50,809 bases of DNA from an uncultured Eubacterium sp. (GCF_934295145.1 NZ_CAKRAS010000016.1:1-50809), one strand, 5' to 3'. Shown: positions 15,310 to 25,112, counted from the stretch's first letter. Notes: generated by a model from the letters alone, not told the origin. A program made the numbers and translations.

Positions 15310-17151
15310 GTGAGAAGAATGAATTTTAGTTTGAAGCATCTGGTTTTGTGCATGGCGGCGTTATTGGCTCCACAGTTTGAGGTGGCTGGGGTCTATCCAA
15401 TGGTTCCGGCTCTTTTTATGATTGGATTTGTGTCTGGGGTGAACCGCAACCTTTTGTTTTTGTGCAGTATCAGTGGCCTGATCATTCTGGCGCCGGTGGC
15501 GGTGATGGTGAAGTATGCGTTGATCGTGCTGGCAAGTGCATTGGTAGTGCGGGGCGTGGAATGGTACAGGGGGCATTGCCGGTCGCTTCTGGCAGGGGGA
15601 TTGTGCGGAGGGATCACCGTAATCGTGGGATTATTCTGGCATGGACTGCAGTTGCCGGGAACTGCTGGGATTTTTATCCGGATATGTGAAGGGATTATGG
15701 TAAGCTGTTTTGTGTATGTGGTGAGCCGGCTGTTGTCCATGATTCCGGAGTGGGAGCCAAAAAGGGAACAGCCACCGTTGATGTACGCTCCGGGCGGACG
15801 CAGGCTGACAGATTATGCGGAATCTTTTGAAAAACTGTCCCGCACTTTTCGGAAAATGAACCGGTTTAAGGATGATTTTTCCGCGGAGGAGCTGGGACGC
15901 ATGCAGACGGAGGTCACCGGGCGGATCTGTGCTTCCTGCAGTCAGTGTGCCTTGTGCTGGGAGGAGGACACCATGCCGATGTATCAGGTGTTGTACCGTT
16001 TTTTGCAGTCGCTGCAGCGGGGAGAGGATGTGCGGGAGAGTTCCGCAGAGCTTGGAGAATATTGCATGTATAAGGAAGAACTGGTGGAACAGGTGATGCT
16101 GGTATTTGAGAAGGCGCATCTGAACATGGCATGGTATAACCGTCTGCAGGAAAACCGGGATGTGATCGCGCAGCAGCTGGATGCCATGGCTTATATCATG
16201 GAGGACTGCGCCAATGAGGAGCAGGATGTGACGGCTCGGGAAGGCAAAATATCTGCGTCCATTCGCTATGTATGGAAAGAGGCGGGAGTTGTGATCGAAC
16301 AGCTGCGACTGCTGGAAAACAGTCATGGAAAATGGCAGGTATTGCTTCGGGGCAGGGCAAAGGGAAGCAAGTGTATATCTGTCCGGGAACTGGCAAAACT
16401 ATTGAGTAGCGTCAGTGGCAGAAGGTTTGCGCCGGTGAAGGACAGTAAAGCCCTGCTGGGAGCCAGGGAGCAGTCCATGGTCTTTGTGGAGGGATGCCGG
16501 CTGACGGCAAATTACGGTGTAGCCCGGGCGGTGCGGGATGACGAGCAGGTCTCCGGGGACAATTTCTCTTTTCAGATGCTGGACAACGGAAGCTGCGTGA
16601 TGGCGGTGTCGGACGGCATGGGAAGCGGTTATGCGGCTTGTAAAGAGAGCGAAATGGTGATAGATTTAATAGAGAAATTTATGGAAGCCGGATTTTTGCC
16701 GGATACTGCGTTGCGGATGATGAATTCTGCCATGGTGACACACGGGGAAAATAATCTGTTTTCCACGGTGGATCTGATGCGATTGGATCTGGACAGCGGT
16801 CAGGGTGAGTTTTACAAGATTGGTGCGGCGGCAACTTTTATTCGTCATGGAGATGAAGTGCGGCTGATCGTGCAGAAAAGCATGCCGGTGGGTGTGTTTG
16901 CGGGACAGAGTGTGCCAAAAGTAACGGAGCAGATCGAGGATGGTGATTTCATTATCATGATCACGGATGGCGTCATGGATCACCTGCATGTAAAAAATGC
17001 CGGTGAGGTGATGCGGGAAATCATTCATGGCATTGATACCACGAATCCGGCAGAATTTTCACGAAATGTACTGGAACAGGTGCTGCTTTTTACCGGTGGC
17101 CGGGTGCGAGATGACATGACGGTGCTGACGGTGGAAGTCTGGAACCGATAA
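15310..17151 (+). CDS. spoIIE: Stage II sporulation protein E (PP2C-type serine phosphatase)
   Basis: A 613-residue membrane phosphatase that dephosphorylates SpoIIAA and so releases sigma-F in the forespore; it also acts at the polar septum. The first 140 residues are a compact membrane region, smaller than the ten-helix region of the 827-residue Bacillus protein. A linker region with CASCSQCALCW (about residue 210) follows, then the PP2C domain with GDNFSF, SDGMGSG near 433 and ITDGVMD near 551. Start chosen as GTG 15310, 7 bases after GGGAGGG; an ATG at 15319 is possible. Its promoter carries Spo0A-like boxes. The cysteine cluster in the linker is worth noting; it is not obviously a metal site. 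Confidence 0.93.
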   Translation: MRRMNFSLKHLVLCMAALLAPQFEVAGVYPMVPALFMIGFVSGVNRNLLFLCSISGLIILAPVAVMVKYALIVLASALVVRGVEWYRGHCRSLLAGGLCGGITVIVGLFWHGLQLPGTAGIFIRICEGIMVSCFVYVVSRLLSMIPEWEPKREQPPLMYAPGGRRLTDYAESFEKLSRTFRKMNRFKDDFSAEELGRMQTEVTGRICASCSQCALCWEEDTMPMYQVLYRFLQSLQRGEDVRESSAELGEYCMYKEELVEQVMLVFEKAHLNMAWYNRLQENRDVIAQQLDAMAYIMEDCANEEQDVTAREGKISASIRYVWKEAGVVIEQLRLLENSHGKWQVLLRGRAKGSKCISVRELAKLLSSVSGRRFAPVKDSKALLGAREQSMVFVEGCRLTANYGVARAVRDDEQVSGDNFSFQMLDNGSCVMAVSDGMGSGYAACKESEMVIDLIEKFMEAGFLPDTALRMMNSAMVTHGENNLFSTVDLMRLDLDSGQGEFYKIGAAATFIRHGDEVRLIVQKSMPVGVFAGQSVPKVTEQIEDGDFIIMITDGVMDHLHVKNAGEVMREIIHGIDTTNPAEFSRNVLEQVLLFTGGRVRDDMTVLTVEVWNR

Positions 17152-17166
17152 ACGAGGAAAACAGAT

Positions 17167-18729
17167 ATGAATATGCAAAGGAAAATACAAATATTTATAG
17201 AAGAATATCATATGATAGAACATGGAGACCATGTGGTGGCCGGGGTATCCGGCGGAGCGGACTCTGTCTGCCTGCTATTGATGCTTGAGCGGTTGCGAAA
17301 ATCCATGGGATTTTCGTTGTCAGCGGTGCACGTAGAGCACGGGATCCGCGGAGCGGAAAGCCTGCAGGATGCAGAATTTGTGCGGAAACTGTGTGAACGA
17401 TTGCAGGTTCCGCTGCGGACATTTTCTGTGGATGCGCCCAGGAGGGCGCAGAAGAGACGGCAGTCTCTGGAGGAAGCGGCCCGGGAACTACGGTATGAGT
17501 GTTTTTATCAGGCGTGCAGGGAACTTGGTGGCAGCTGCCTGGCGGTGGCGCATCACGGAGATGACTGTGCGGAGACAATGTTGTTTCATTTAAGCCGGGG
17601 AACCGGAATCCGGGGACTGTGCGGCATTGTGCCGGTGCGGCATGTGGCGGAGCAGAACGTAAATCTGATTCGGCCCCTTTTGTGCCTGACCCGGACGGAG
17701 ATTGAGAAATTTTTACAAAAGGAGCAGCAGGAGTTCCGGACGGACAGCACAAATGCGGATCAGAATATGAGCCGCAACCGGATTCGCAGCCAGGTGCTGC
17801 CACAGCTGCGTCAGATTAATCTGGCAGCGGTACCGCATATGGTGCGGACCGCGGGGTATATGGAAGAAGTGTGCGATTATATTGATGATGCGGCATGGAG
17901 TCTGGGAAAGCAGTATATCTGTTATTTCCCAGAGGAGCAAAAACCGCAGGAGATTCGGATTGCGAAGGATGGTTTTAAAGAAATGCCGAAAATACTGCAG
18001 GAAAATCTATTGCACCGGCTGCTTGGAGAACTGGCGGGGAGCCGTAAAGATCTCACGGCGGTGCATGTGGAAAAAGTGCGGGAACTGTTTGAACTTCAGG
18101 TGGGACGGCAGATTGACCTGCCTTACCAGATGATCGCAGAGGCCGGGTATGAGGATATCTGCCTATATCGAAAAGCGGAAATATGCGGAACATGCGATAC
18201 AAATGAGAATACAGCTGCACAGATGGTATGCAAAACATGCGGCATAAATGAGTGTGTGAGTGCACAGGCGAATACGAAGGAAAAAGGACAGAAAAATACT
18301 TCGGAAAAGATTTCCCCTAAAAAAAGGACAGAACTGCCACTGAATGTATCCGGTCAGGTGCAGGAGTTTTCCGGTATGCAGATAAGCGCCAGAGTTTTTC
18401 CTTTTGATGGAAATTTTCAACAAATTCCGGAAAAAACATATACGAAATGGTTTGATTATGATAAAATTAAAGATACTGTTCAGATAAGAACACGCCGTCC
18501 GGGGGACTTTCTACAGGTCAGGGCAGAGGGCGGACACAAGAAACTGAAAGATTATCTGATTGACAGCAAAATCCCGCAAAAGGAGCGGGATGCACTGGTT
18601 CTTCTGGCGGATGCCAGTCATATATTATGGATTGTTGGCCGGCGGATCAGTGAGACATATAAAGTGACACAGGAGACAAAACGCATTTTAGAAATATGCG
18701 TCAATGGAGGAAAAGAAAAAAATGAGTGA
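17167..18729 (+). CDS. tilS: tRNA(Ile)-lysidine synthase
   Basis: A 520-residue N-type ATP pyrophosphatase that converts cytidine 34 of tRNA-Ile(CAU) to lysidine, so that AUA is read as isoleucine. The PP-loop SGGADS is at residues 28-33, and the family motif VEHGIRG follows; the C-terminal TilS domain contains RTRRPGDFLQV and KKLKDYLIDSKIP. Between about residues 338 and 395 there is a hydrophilic insertion holding a 15-residue tandem repeat with CxTC motifs, not expected in the family. It lies 15 bases after spoIIE and its stop overlaps the hpt start by 8 bases. Confidence 0.94.
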   Translation: MNMQRKIQIFIEEYHMIEHGDHVVAGVSGGADSVCLLLMLERLRKSMGFSLSAVHVEHGIRGAESLQDAEFVRKLCERLQVPLRTFSVDAPRRAQKRRQSLEEAARELRYECFYQACRELGGSCLAVAHHGDDCAETMLFHLSRGTGIRGLCGIVPVRHVAEQNVNLIRPLLCLTRTEIEKFLQKEQQEFRTDSTNADQNMSRNRIRSQVLPQLRQINLAAVPHMVRTAGYMEEVCDYIDDAAWSLGKQYICYFPEEQKPQEIRIAKDGFKEMPKILQENLLHRLLGELAGSRKDLTAVHVEKVRELFELQVGRQIDLPYQMIAEAGYEDICLYRKAEICGTCDTNENTAAQMVCKTCGINECVSAQANTKEKGQKNTSEKISPKKRTELPLNVSGQVQEFSGMQISARVFPFDGNFQQIPEKTYTKWFDYDKIKDTVQIRTRRPGDFLQVRAEGGHKKLKDYLIDSKIPQKERDALVLLADASHILWIVGRRISETYKVTQETKRILEICVNGGKEKNE

Positions 18730-19246
18730 CAAAATCCGTGTTATGTTTACTGAAGAAGAAGTAAACGCAAAAATCAAAGAACTGGGTGCTCAGATCAGTG
18801 CTGATATGAACGGCGAGCCGGTAAAGATCATCTGTATCTTAAAAGGTGCAAGCTTTTTTGCATGTGAACTGGCAAAACGTATCAGCGTTCCGGTTTATAT
18901 TGATTTCATGTCTGTATCCAGTTATGGTGATGGCACAGAGTCATCCGGTATCGTTCGTATCATCAAAGATCTGGACGATTCCATTGAAGGTGAAAACGTA
19001 CTGATCGTGGAAGATATTATTGATTCCGGTCGTACTTTAAGCTATCTGGTAGAGAACTTAAAGAGTCGTGGAGCAAAATCCGTACGTCTCTGCACACTGA
19101 TGAGCAAACCGTCCCGTCGTGTGGTAGATGTTCCGGTGGATTATATCGGTTATGAGATTCCGGACGAATTCGTAGTTGGGTACGGTCTGGACTACGCACA
19201 GAAATACAGAAACCTTCCGTATGTAGGCATCGTAGAATTAGATTAA
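18722..19246 (+). CDS. hpt: Hypoxanthine phosphoribosyltransferase
   Basis: A 174-residue purine-salvage enzyme forming IMP (and GMP) from hypoxanthine or guanine and PRPP. The PRPP-binding signature VLIVEDIIDSGRTL is near residue 92, preceded by VSSYGDGTESSG, and it ends with DYAQKYRNLPYVGIVE as in type enzymes. The ATG at 18722 is chosen because GGAGG lies 11 bases before it and the protein starts MSDKIRVMFTEEEV; an earlier in-frame ATG at 18704 coincides with the ribosome site. It overlaps tilS and precedes ftsH, the conserved Firmicutes order. Confidence 0.95.
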   Translation: MSDKIRVMFTEEEVNAKIKELGAQISADMNGEPVKIICILKGASFFACELAKRISVPVYIDFMSVSSYGDGTESSGIVRIIKDLDDSIEGENVLIVEDIIDSGRTLSYLVENLKSRGAKSVRLCTLMSKPSRRVVDVPVDYIGYEIPDEFVVGYGLDYAQKYRNLPYVGIVELD

Positions 19247-19272
19247 AAATAGAAAAAGGAGGGCTTTAAAAA

Positions 19273-21105
19273 TTGAAACGTAATTTTAGAGGCCTTGGAA
19301 TATATGTAGTTATTTTCCTGATTATTATTTTGGGATGGTATAGTTTCGGTTCCAAAGGAATCGCGTCAAATACCTGCACCCAGTCCGAGTTTGAACAGAA
19401 GCTGGATGACGATAAGATCAATTCCATTGTGATCAAACAGAACGAAGAAGTACCGACCGGTACTGCCACGATCCTCTTGAAGGACGGCAGCCGGGTACAG
19501 ATGAATGTATCTGACGTCAGCACACTGCAGGATACATTGAAAGAAGCAGATTTTACAAACTACACCTTAAAAGATGTGCCGGGACGGAGTACTCTGGTTG
19601 AGATTCTCCCGACACTGCTGATGGCGGTGGTACTGATCTTCTTTATCATGAGCATGAATGCGCAGGCTGGAGGCGGCGGTAATTCCAAGATGATGAATTT
19701 TGGTAAAAACCGTGCCACACTAACCATGGGCGAAAACGTCAAAGTCAGATTTAAGGATGTAGCCGGTCTGAATGAAGAAAAAGAGGAACTTGAGGGAATG
19801 GTTGATTTCCTGAAAGATCCGGGTAAATACACAAAGCTTGGCGCACGTATTCCGAAAGGTGTTATTTTAGTGGGACCTCCTGGTACCGGTAAGACACTGA
19901 TCGCAAAGGCAGTAGCCGGAGAAGCGGGCGTACCGTTCTTTTCTATTTCCGGATCTGATTTCGTAGAGATGTTTGTCGGTGTCGGCGCCTCCCGTGTCCG
20001 TGATATGTTTGCCGAGGCAAAAAAACATGCACCATGTATCGTGTTTATCGATGAAATCGATGCGGTAGGACGTCGTCGTGGAACCGGTATGGGTGGTGGC
20101 CATGATGAGCGTGAGCAGACTCTGAACCAGCTGCTGGTTGAGATGGATGGTTTTGGTATTAATGAAGGAATCATCGTCATTGCAGCAACGAACCGTGTGG
20201 ATATTCTGGATCCGGCGTTACTTCGTCCGGGTCGTTTCGACCGAAAAGTATATGTTGGCCGTCCGGATGTGGGCGGACGTGAGCAGATTTTGAGTGTTCA
20301 TGCCAAAAACAAACCGCTGGCAGACGATGTGGATCTCAGACAGATCGCGCAGACCACCGCAGGTTTTACCGGAGCAGATCTGGAAAACCTGTTAAATGAG
20401 GCTGCCATCATTGCGGCAAAAGAAAAGCGGATGTATATCTGTCAGGAAGATATCAAGAAAGCGTTTATTAAAGTAGGAATCGGTGCGGAGAAGAAGAGTC
20501 GTGTCATTACCGATAAGGAAAAAAGGATCACAGCCTTCCATGAGGCTGGCCATGCGATTCTGTTCCATCTGCTTCCGGATGTGGGACCGGTCTACACCGT
20601 GTCTATCATTCCAACCGGAGCAGGGGCTGCAGGTTATACAATGCCGCTGCCGGAAAAAGATGAGATGTTCCATACAAAGGGCCAGATGCTGCAGGAAATC
20701 ATCGTGGATCTTGGTGGTCGTGTGGCAGAGGAACTGATCTTTGAAGATGTAACTACTGGCGCATCCCAGGATATCAAGCAGGCAACTTCTCTGGCGAAAT
20801 CCATGGTTACCAAATACGGCATGTCCGATGACATAGGTCTGATCTGTTATGATGATGACGAAGAAGTGTTCATTGGAAGAGATCTGGGACATACCCGTGG
20901 ATACAGCGAGACTGTAGCAGCCAGAATCGACAGTGAAGTGAAACGGATCGTGGATGAGTGCTATACAAAGGCCCAGGCAATGATCCGTGAGCATGAGGAT
21001 GTACTGCATCGTTGTGCCCAACTGCTTCTGGAAAAAGAAAAAATTAACCGTGATGAGTTTGAGGCTTTATTTGATACAAAGGCAATAGAAGCGTCTGCTG
21101 AGTAA
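19273..21105 (+). CDS. ftsH: ATP-dependent zinc metalloprotease FtsH
   Basis: A 610-residue membrane AAA+ protease that degrades misfolded membrane proteins and regulators. Transmembrane helices are at about residues 9-27 and 112-130, flanking a small external domain. The AAA module has GPPGTGKT near 200, FIDEIDAVG near 258 and the second region of homology ending LLRPGRFDR near 325. The zinc site HEAGH is near 422. Start is TTG 19273, 10 bases after AAGGAGG; no ATG fits as well. It is the last gene of the tilS-hpt-ftsH run. Confidence 0.97.
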   Translation: MKRNFRGLGIYVVIFLIIILGWYSFGSKGIASNTCTQSEFEQKLDDDKINSIVIKQNEEVPTGTATILLKDGSRVQMNVSDVSTLQDTLKEADFTNYTLKDVPGRSTLVEILPTLLMAVVLIFFIMSMNAQAGGGGNSKMMNFGKNRATLTMGENVKVRFKDVAGLNEEKEELEGMVDFLKDPGKYTKLGARIPKGVILVGPPGTGKTLIAKAVAGEAGVPFFSISGSDFVEMFVGVGASRVRDMFAEAKKHAPCIVFIDEIDAVGRRRGTGMGGGHDEREQTLNQLLVEMDGFGINEGIIVIAATNRVDILDPALLRPGRFDRKVYVGRPDVGGREQILSVHAKNKPLADDVDLRQIAQTTAGFTGADLENLLNEAAIIAAKEKRMYICQEDIKKAFIKVGIGAEKKSRVITDKEKRITAFHEAGHAILFHLLPDVGPVYTVSIIPTGAGAAGYTMPLPEKDEMFHTKGQMLQEIIVDLGGRVAEELIFEDVTTGASQDIKQATSLAKSMVTKYGMSDDIGLICYDDDEEVFIGRDLGHTRGYSETVAARIDSEVKRIVDECYTKAQAMIREHEDVLHRCAQLLLEKEKINRDEFEALFDTKAIEASAE

Positions 21106-21206
21106 GAAATTGTGGAAGTTGCATGGTTGATTGTGCGATTTTCATTTAAAATGCGGAGAAGTTACTATTTGGTAATGGAAGATATGCACAAAAACTGAAT
21201 GTGATA

Positions 21207-21224
21207 TTTGTGAACTTTGTGAAC
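21207..21224 (+). promoter_or_regulatory. Tandem TTTGTGAAC repeats
   Basis: Two exact, adjacent copies of TTTGTGAAC (21207-21215, 21216-21224) in the 500-base gap after ftsH and before the GH13 gene. Adjacent 9-mers are a possible regulator site; a TATAAT lies about 20 bases further on. The regulator is unknown. Confidence 0.35.
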
Positions 21225-21324
21225 ACTTATCGGCTGGGGTTTGCTATTATAATACCTGTAAATACCCCCAATACATTATATAGTTTTTTGCTACCCCCAT
21301 AGTAAAAAATACCTTCTCCTTTTG

Positions 21325-21367
21325 AAAGAGACAGCAGATCGAAATGGCTGTCTCTTTTATTTTTTTG
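21325..21367 (+). terminator. Rho-independent terminator between ftsH and the GH13 gene
   Basis: AAAGAGACAGC (21325-21335) pairs perfectly with GCTGTCTCTTT (21347-21357), followed by a T-rich tail to 21367. Confidence 0.85.
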
Positions 21368-21394
21368 ATAAAACGGAAATTATTGAAAAAATAC

Positions 21395-21566
21395 GAAATC
21401 GGGAAATCTTTTCTCGGCAGCTAGTCACTCGTTACCTTCGTTTCGCAAGAGTTTTATCGCGCTCGTTTCCAGCTCCTATAAAAGCTGGTCGCTTCCCACT
21501 CGCGCAAAATCTTGTGAAACTCAGTCACTCGCTAAATCGCTTGCCGAGAAAAGATTTCCCGATTTC
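21395..21566. repeat. Hairpin element C, copy 2 (long form)
   Basis: Arms 21395-21419 and 21542-21566 form a 25-bp perfect stem ending in CTCGGCA/TGCCGAG. The interior (about 120 bases) includes TTTTATCGCGCTCG, CCTATAAAAGCTGGTCG and CAGTCACTCGCTAAATCG, shared with copy 4 at 46296-46469, whose arms have a different sequence. An open reading frame crosses it but is judged spurious. Confidence 0.8.
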
Positions 21567-21617
21567 TTACATTATATCAATACCAATGTTAAAAAAAGAT
21601 AATTTGAGGAAGATAAT

Positions 21618-23726
21618 ATGAAGTATGATTCAGTGCAAAAGTTTAACAGTGTGGAAAATTATATTCTGCAGATGCGTCCGATTTTGAGGAAGAGAGCACT
21701 TTTCTCAGATGGAACGTCTGATTACAGGATTCCGCCGGAGCCGAAGGCAGGGGAAACTGTGAAAATCCGGTTTCGTACCGCAGCAGATAATGTAGATCTG
21801 GTAGTGCTCTGTCATGAGGATGAAAAAATCGAGATGCGCTTAGCAGATCGTGAGCGCGATTTTGATTATTATGAGGCTGAGATCCGCGTGGGCGAGGAGC
21901 AGTACAAATACCATTTTGAAATTGTTTCCGGTATGCTGCGCTGCACTTATGACCGGGCCGGTGTGTCCAGAGATTTTCGCCCGCAGTATGAGTTCTGCAT
22001 TATTCCGGGATTCTCTACTCCAGAATGGGCGAAGGGTGCCGTTATGTACCAGATTTTTACGGACCGCTTTTATAATGGAGATAAATCCAATGATGTAAAA
22101 ACCGGTGAATATTATTATATTAACCGCCAGACGAAGCAGGTGGAGAACTGGGATAAATGTCCGGAAGATTTTGATGTTGCTAATTTTTATGGCGGTGATC
22201 TGCAGGGCGTTTTAGATAAGATGGATTATCTGGAAGAACTTGGTGTGGAAGTTATTTACTTTAATCCGTTGTTTGTGTCTGCTTCCAGTCATAAATATGA
22301 TACGCAGGATTACGATTATATCGATCCGCATTTTGGCGTGATCGTTGAGGATGGCGGCGAACCGATGCCGCAGGGCTGCACGGACAACCGTCAGGCTTCT
22401 ATCTATAAAGCGCGTGTGACGAACAAGAAAAATCTGGAAGCCAGCAATGAACTGTTTATCAAACTGGTGGAGGAAGCGCACAGCCGTGGCATGCGTGTCA
22501 TTCTGGACGGCGTGTTCAACCACTGCGGTTCCTTTAATAAATGGCTGGACCGTGAAAAGATATATGATGAATGTGCTGATTTTGAACCGGGTGCCTTTGC
22601 AACGAAAGAGAGTCCGTATCATAGCTATTTCCATTTCCAGAACGACAATGCGTTCCCGGATAATGTGACGTACGAAGGCTGGTGGGGACATGATACTCTG
22701 CCGAAACTGAATTATGAAGCGTCTCCGGAACTGGAAGAGTACATTCTGAATGTGGCGAAAAAATGGGTTTCTCCGCCATACAATGCAGATGGATGGCGTC
22801 TGGATGTGGCAGCTGATCTGGGACATAGTCAGGAATATAATCATTTGTTCTGGAAAAAGTTCCGCAAAGCGGTGAAAGAAGCAAACCCGGAAGCACTGAT
22901 TCTTGCAGAGCATTACGGAGATCCGAAAGACTGGCTGCAGGGCGATCAGTGGGACAGTGTTATGAACTACGATGCCTTTATGGAACCAATGACCTGGTTC
23001 CTTACAGGTATGGAAAAACACAGTGATGAGTATAAGGATTATATGCTTGGAAATATTGAAAACTATGAGAATGCCATGACACACTATATGGCAAGTTTTG
23101 CAACCCCGTCTCTGCAGTGTGCCATGAATCAGTTGTCTAACCATGATCACTCCCGTTTCCTGACACGAACAAACCATAAGGTAGGCCGTGCGGCGCAGCT
23201 TGGCACCAAGGCTGCTTCCGAGGGGATCAACAAAGGTGTTATGAAAGAGGCAGTTGTTATTCAGATGACCTGGCCGGGAGCACCAACCCTGTATTATGGA
23301 GATGAGGCAGGACTTTGCGGATTTACCGATCCGGATAATCGCCGTACTTATCCGTGGGGCAGAGAAGACAAAGCGCTGATCCGTTTCCATCGTGATATGA
23401 TTCGGATCCACCGGGAAAACCCGGCGCTGAGAACCGGTTCTGTGAAATTTCTGCGGGGTGAAAAAGATATTCTCTGTTTTGCAAGATTTAACAGAAGTCA
23501 GCAGTTTGTGATTGTAATCAATAATGATGCTTATACGAGAAGCATTGAGGTTGGTGTGTGTGGAGCTGGAATTCCGTCCGCCTGTAAGCTGACACAGATC
23601 ATGTATTCCACGGAAGAAAATTATTCTATGGCGCCTGTTAACTATCAGGTGGAGGGCAGCTACCTGAAACTGACGTTGCCGAAATACTCAGCAGTTGTGC
23701 TGAAACATAATACAGAAGAGGACTAA
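21618..23726 (+). CDS. Glycoside hydrolase family 13 (neopullulanase/cyclomaltodextrinase-like)
   Basis: A 702-residue alpha-glucan hydrolase with no signal peptide, so probably cytoplasmic and acting on imported maltodextrins or cyclodextrins. An N-terminal beta-domain of about 130 residues (CBM34-like) precedes the barrel, which starts around WAKGAVMYQIFTDRFYNGD. GH13 region I DGVFNHCG is near residue 296, region II GWRLDVAADLGH near 391 (nucleophile Asp), region III ILAEHYGDPKDW near 428 (acid Glu) and region IV LSNHDHSRF near 506. A long hairpin element lies just upstream. Exact substrate preference cannot be read. Confidence 0.9.
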   Translation: MKYDSVQKFNSVENYILQMRPILRKRALFSDGTSDYRIPPEPKAGETVKIRFRTAADNVDLVVLCHEDEKIEMRLADRERDFDYYEAEIRVGEEQYKYHFEIVSGMLRCTYDRAGVSRDFRPQYEFCIIPGFSTPEWAKGAVMYQIFTDRFYNGDKSNDVKTGEYYYINRQTKQVENWDKCPEDFDVANFYGGDLQGVLDKMDYLEELGVEVIYFNPLFVSASSHKYDTQDYDYIDPHFGVIVEDGGEPMPQGCTDNRQASIYKARVTNKKNLEASNELFIKLVEEAHSRGMRVILDGVFNHCGSFNKWLDREKIYDECADFEPGAFATKESPYHSYFHFQNDNAFPDNVTYEGWWGHDTLPKLNYEASPELEEYILNVAKKWVSPPYNADGWRLDVAADLGHSQEYNHLFWKKFRKAVKEANPEALILAEHYGDPKDWLQGDQWDSVMNYDAFMEPMTWFLTGMEKHSDEYKDYMLGNIENYENAMTHYMASFATPSLQCAMNQLSNHDHSRFLTRTNHKVGRAAQLGTKAASEGINKGVMKEAVVIQMTWPGAPTLYYGDEAGLCGFTDPDNRRTYPWGREDKALIRFHRDMIRIHRENPALRTGSVKFLRGEKDILCFARFNRSQQFVIVINNDAYTRSIEVGVCGAGIPSACKLTQIMYSTEENYSMAPVNYQVEGSYLKLTLPKYSAVVLKHNTEED

Positions 23727-24124
23727 AACAACACACATAAACACTAATTTAATCTGACGGAATTAGTTGTATGAAGGTGGCCACTATGATATACTTTGGT
23801 TGCAACTAAAGTAATTGAAACAAAAGGTTTTGGCTATCAGAATACATTACACAGTCAGCAGCAAGACACACAGGTGTGGCTCCTGAAAAAAGTATTCACA
23901 GTGAAGCAATCTTCATACTTTCTTCTGTTGTCAAACAAAAAGGCACATGTTACAATGAATGCAGTGGGATATCGCTGGTAATCTTGTAATACCAGAAACA
24001 TCGTTCAACTAAAAAAAATAACAACAAGATCAATTATAATAATAGCAGCATAATTGATAGGAAGTTCACTGCTTGAACATGTACATCTCATAAAAGGGCA
24101 AGGAATTATAAGGAGGAGAATGTT
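23727..24124 (+). promoter_or_regulatory. Intergenic region before blaI with a predicted promoter
   Basis: TTGTAT (23767-23772), 17 bases and TATACT (23790-23795) make a plausible promoter, bracketed by TTAGTTG (23763-23769) and CAACTAA (23813-23819), a 7-bp inverted pair. The remaining 300 bases up to blaI contain no gene I can support. A palindromic ATGTACAT occurs near 24079-24086, a weak candidate for a BlaI-type site (family sites contain TACA/TGTA). Confidence 0.35.
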
Positions 24125-24514
24125 ATGCTGGAGAATGACTTGACTAATATTGAAATGCTGATAATGAAATGTATCTGGGATACACCTGAAGAACTGGCCT
24201 TGTCACAATTGGTAGCAATGGTGAATGAGCGCTTTGATAAAAGCTGGAGACCTCAGACAATTTCTACCTATTTGGCACATCTGGTAAGAAAAGGTTATCT
24301 TACCATGCGCAGATCCGGAAAAGTATTTCTGTATCACCCGGAAGTATCTGAGGAGGCTTATCGTTCTTCTCAGATCAATGAACTGGTTCATTACTGGGGA
24401 GATCCGGGAACACCGACAGAATTCCTTTCGGCACTGTTTGTGACTGGTGATAAGGATCATAATACACAAGAAGGTCTGAAGGACTTAAAAGATTTAATGG
24501 ATGAACTGGATTAA
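24125..24514 (+). CDS. BlaI/MecI-family transcriptional repressor
   Basis: A 129-residue winged-helix repressor. The N-terminal domain includes IEMLIMKCIWDTPEELALSQ and the recognition-helix region WRPQTISTYLAHLVRKGYL; the C-terminal part is the dimerisation helix pair that is cut or released in induced cells. Family members repress a peptidase/receptor operon and, in some species, beta-lactamase. AAGGAGGAG precedes the ATG. It overlaps the start of a BlaR1-like M56 peptidase gene by 14 bases, the classic pair. No beta-lactamase or PBP gene lies nearby, so the target is open. Confidence 0.88.
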   Translation: MLENDLTNIEMLIMKCIWDTPEELALSQLVAMVNERFDKSWRPQTISTYLAHLVRKGYLTMRRSGKVFLYHPEVSEEAYRSSQINELVHYWGDPGTPTEFLSALFVTGDKDHNTQEGLKDLKDLMDELD

Positions 24515-25112
24515 TTTTTTCTTTCTCGTAATTATTTTGAATACGTTGACAGGGACGGTAGCCTATTTTCTATGTAAGCTGCTGACCCTGATCGCAAAGA
24601 AGCGCAATGCGATACGGATTATTTATCCGTTACATAGAATGGTATTGTTATTTTATATCGTTCCATTTGGATATTTGTATATCCGTTTTAAGTTCCAGAT
24701 ACAATATGGAACACATACGATTGGTGATGGCTTTTATGGAAATTCCATGTTATATCTGTTTCTGGAAGTATGTCTTGCAATCTGGGTGCTTGGAATGATA
24801 TGGTATGCGGGTTATTACACGCATAAATGGCAGAACTATCGCTGGATCTGCAGAAATAATTTACCGTTTCGCAGTGAAAAATATCGGGAAATGCTGCAAA
24901 ATTTGTATCCGAATAAAAATTGGAAACGAATAACTTTCTGCACAAATTTTACGATAAAATCACCATGCGTGATGGGAGCTTTTTCGCAGAAAATTGTGCT
25001 TCCGGAAATTGAATATTCAGATGAGGATATGAAGATTATCCTGATGCATGAGGGAATGCATATCGTGCGAAAGGACAACCTTGGGAAAAAATTGCCCTGG
25101 GAATTATATTAG
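24501..25112 (+). pseudogene. BlaR1-like M56 membrane peptidase, N-terminal part (frameshifted)
   Basis: Reads as 203 residues: hydrophobic segments at about 4-24, 41-60 and 84-104, then the gluzincin motif HEGMHIVRKDN near 186. The frame ends at TAG 25110-25112 just after GGGAAAAAATTG (25083-25094). One base back in frame the protein continues smoothly (IALGIILVNWFNP, then DLDAWSDIACD), which is normal M56 sequence. So a single A is missing from the A6 run, or the ribosome or RNA polymerase slips by -1 there, or the read contains a homopolymer error. In the intact protein this domain senses a cell-wall signal and inactivates BlaI. It overlaps blaI by 14 bases. Confidence 0.75.

Noticed and set aside
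21322..21621. A 99-residue reading frame across 21322-21621
   Set aside because: It runs through the terminator and through hairpin element C, the protein has no family features, and the next gene has its own start and ribosome site at 21618.
23796..23981. A 61-residue frame before blaI
   Set aside because: No ribosome site, no recognisable motif, and an adjacent frame is equally open, so it is probably intergenic.
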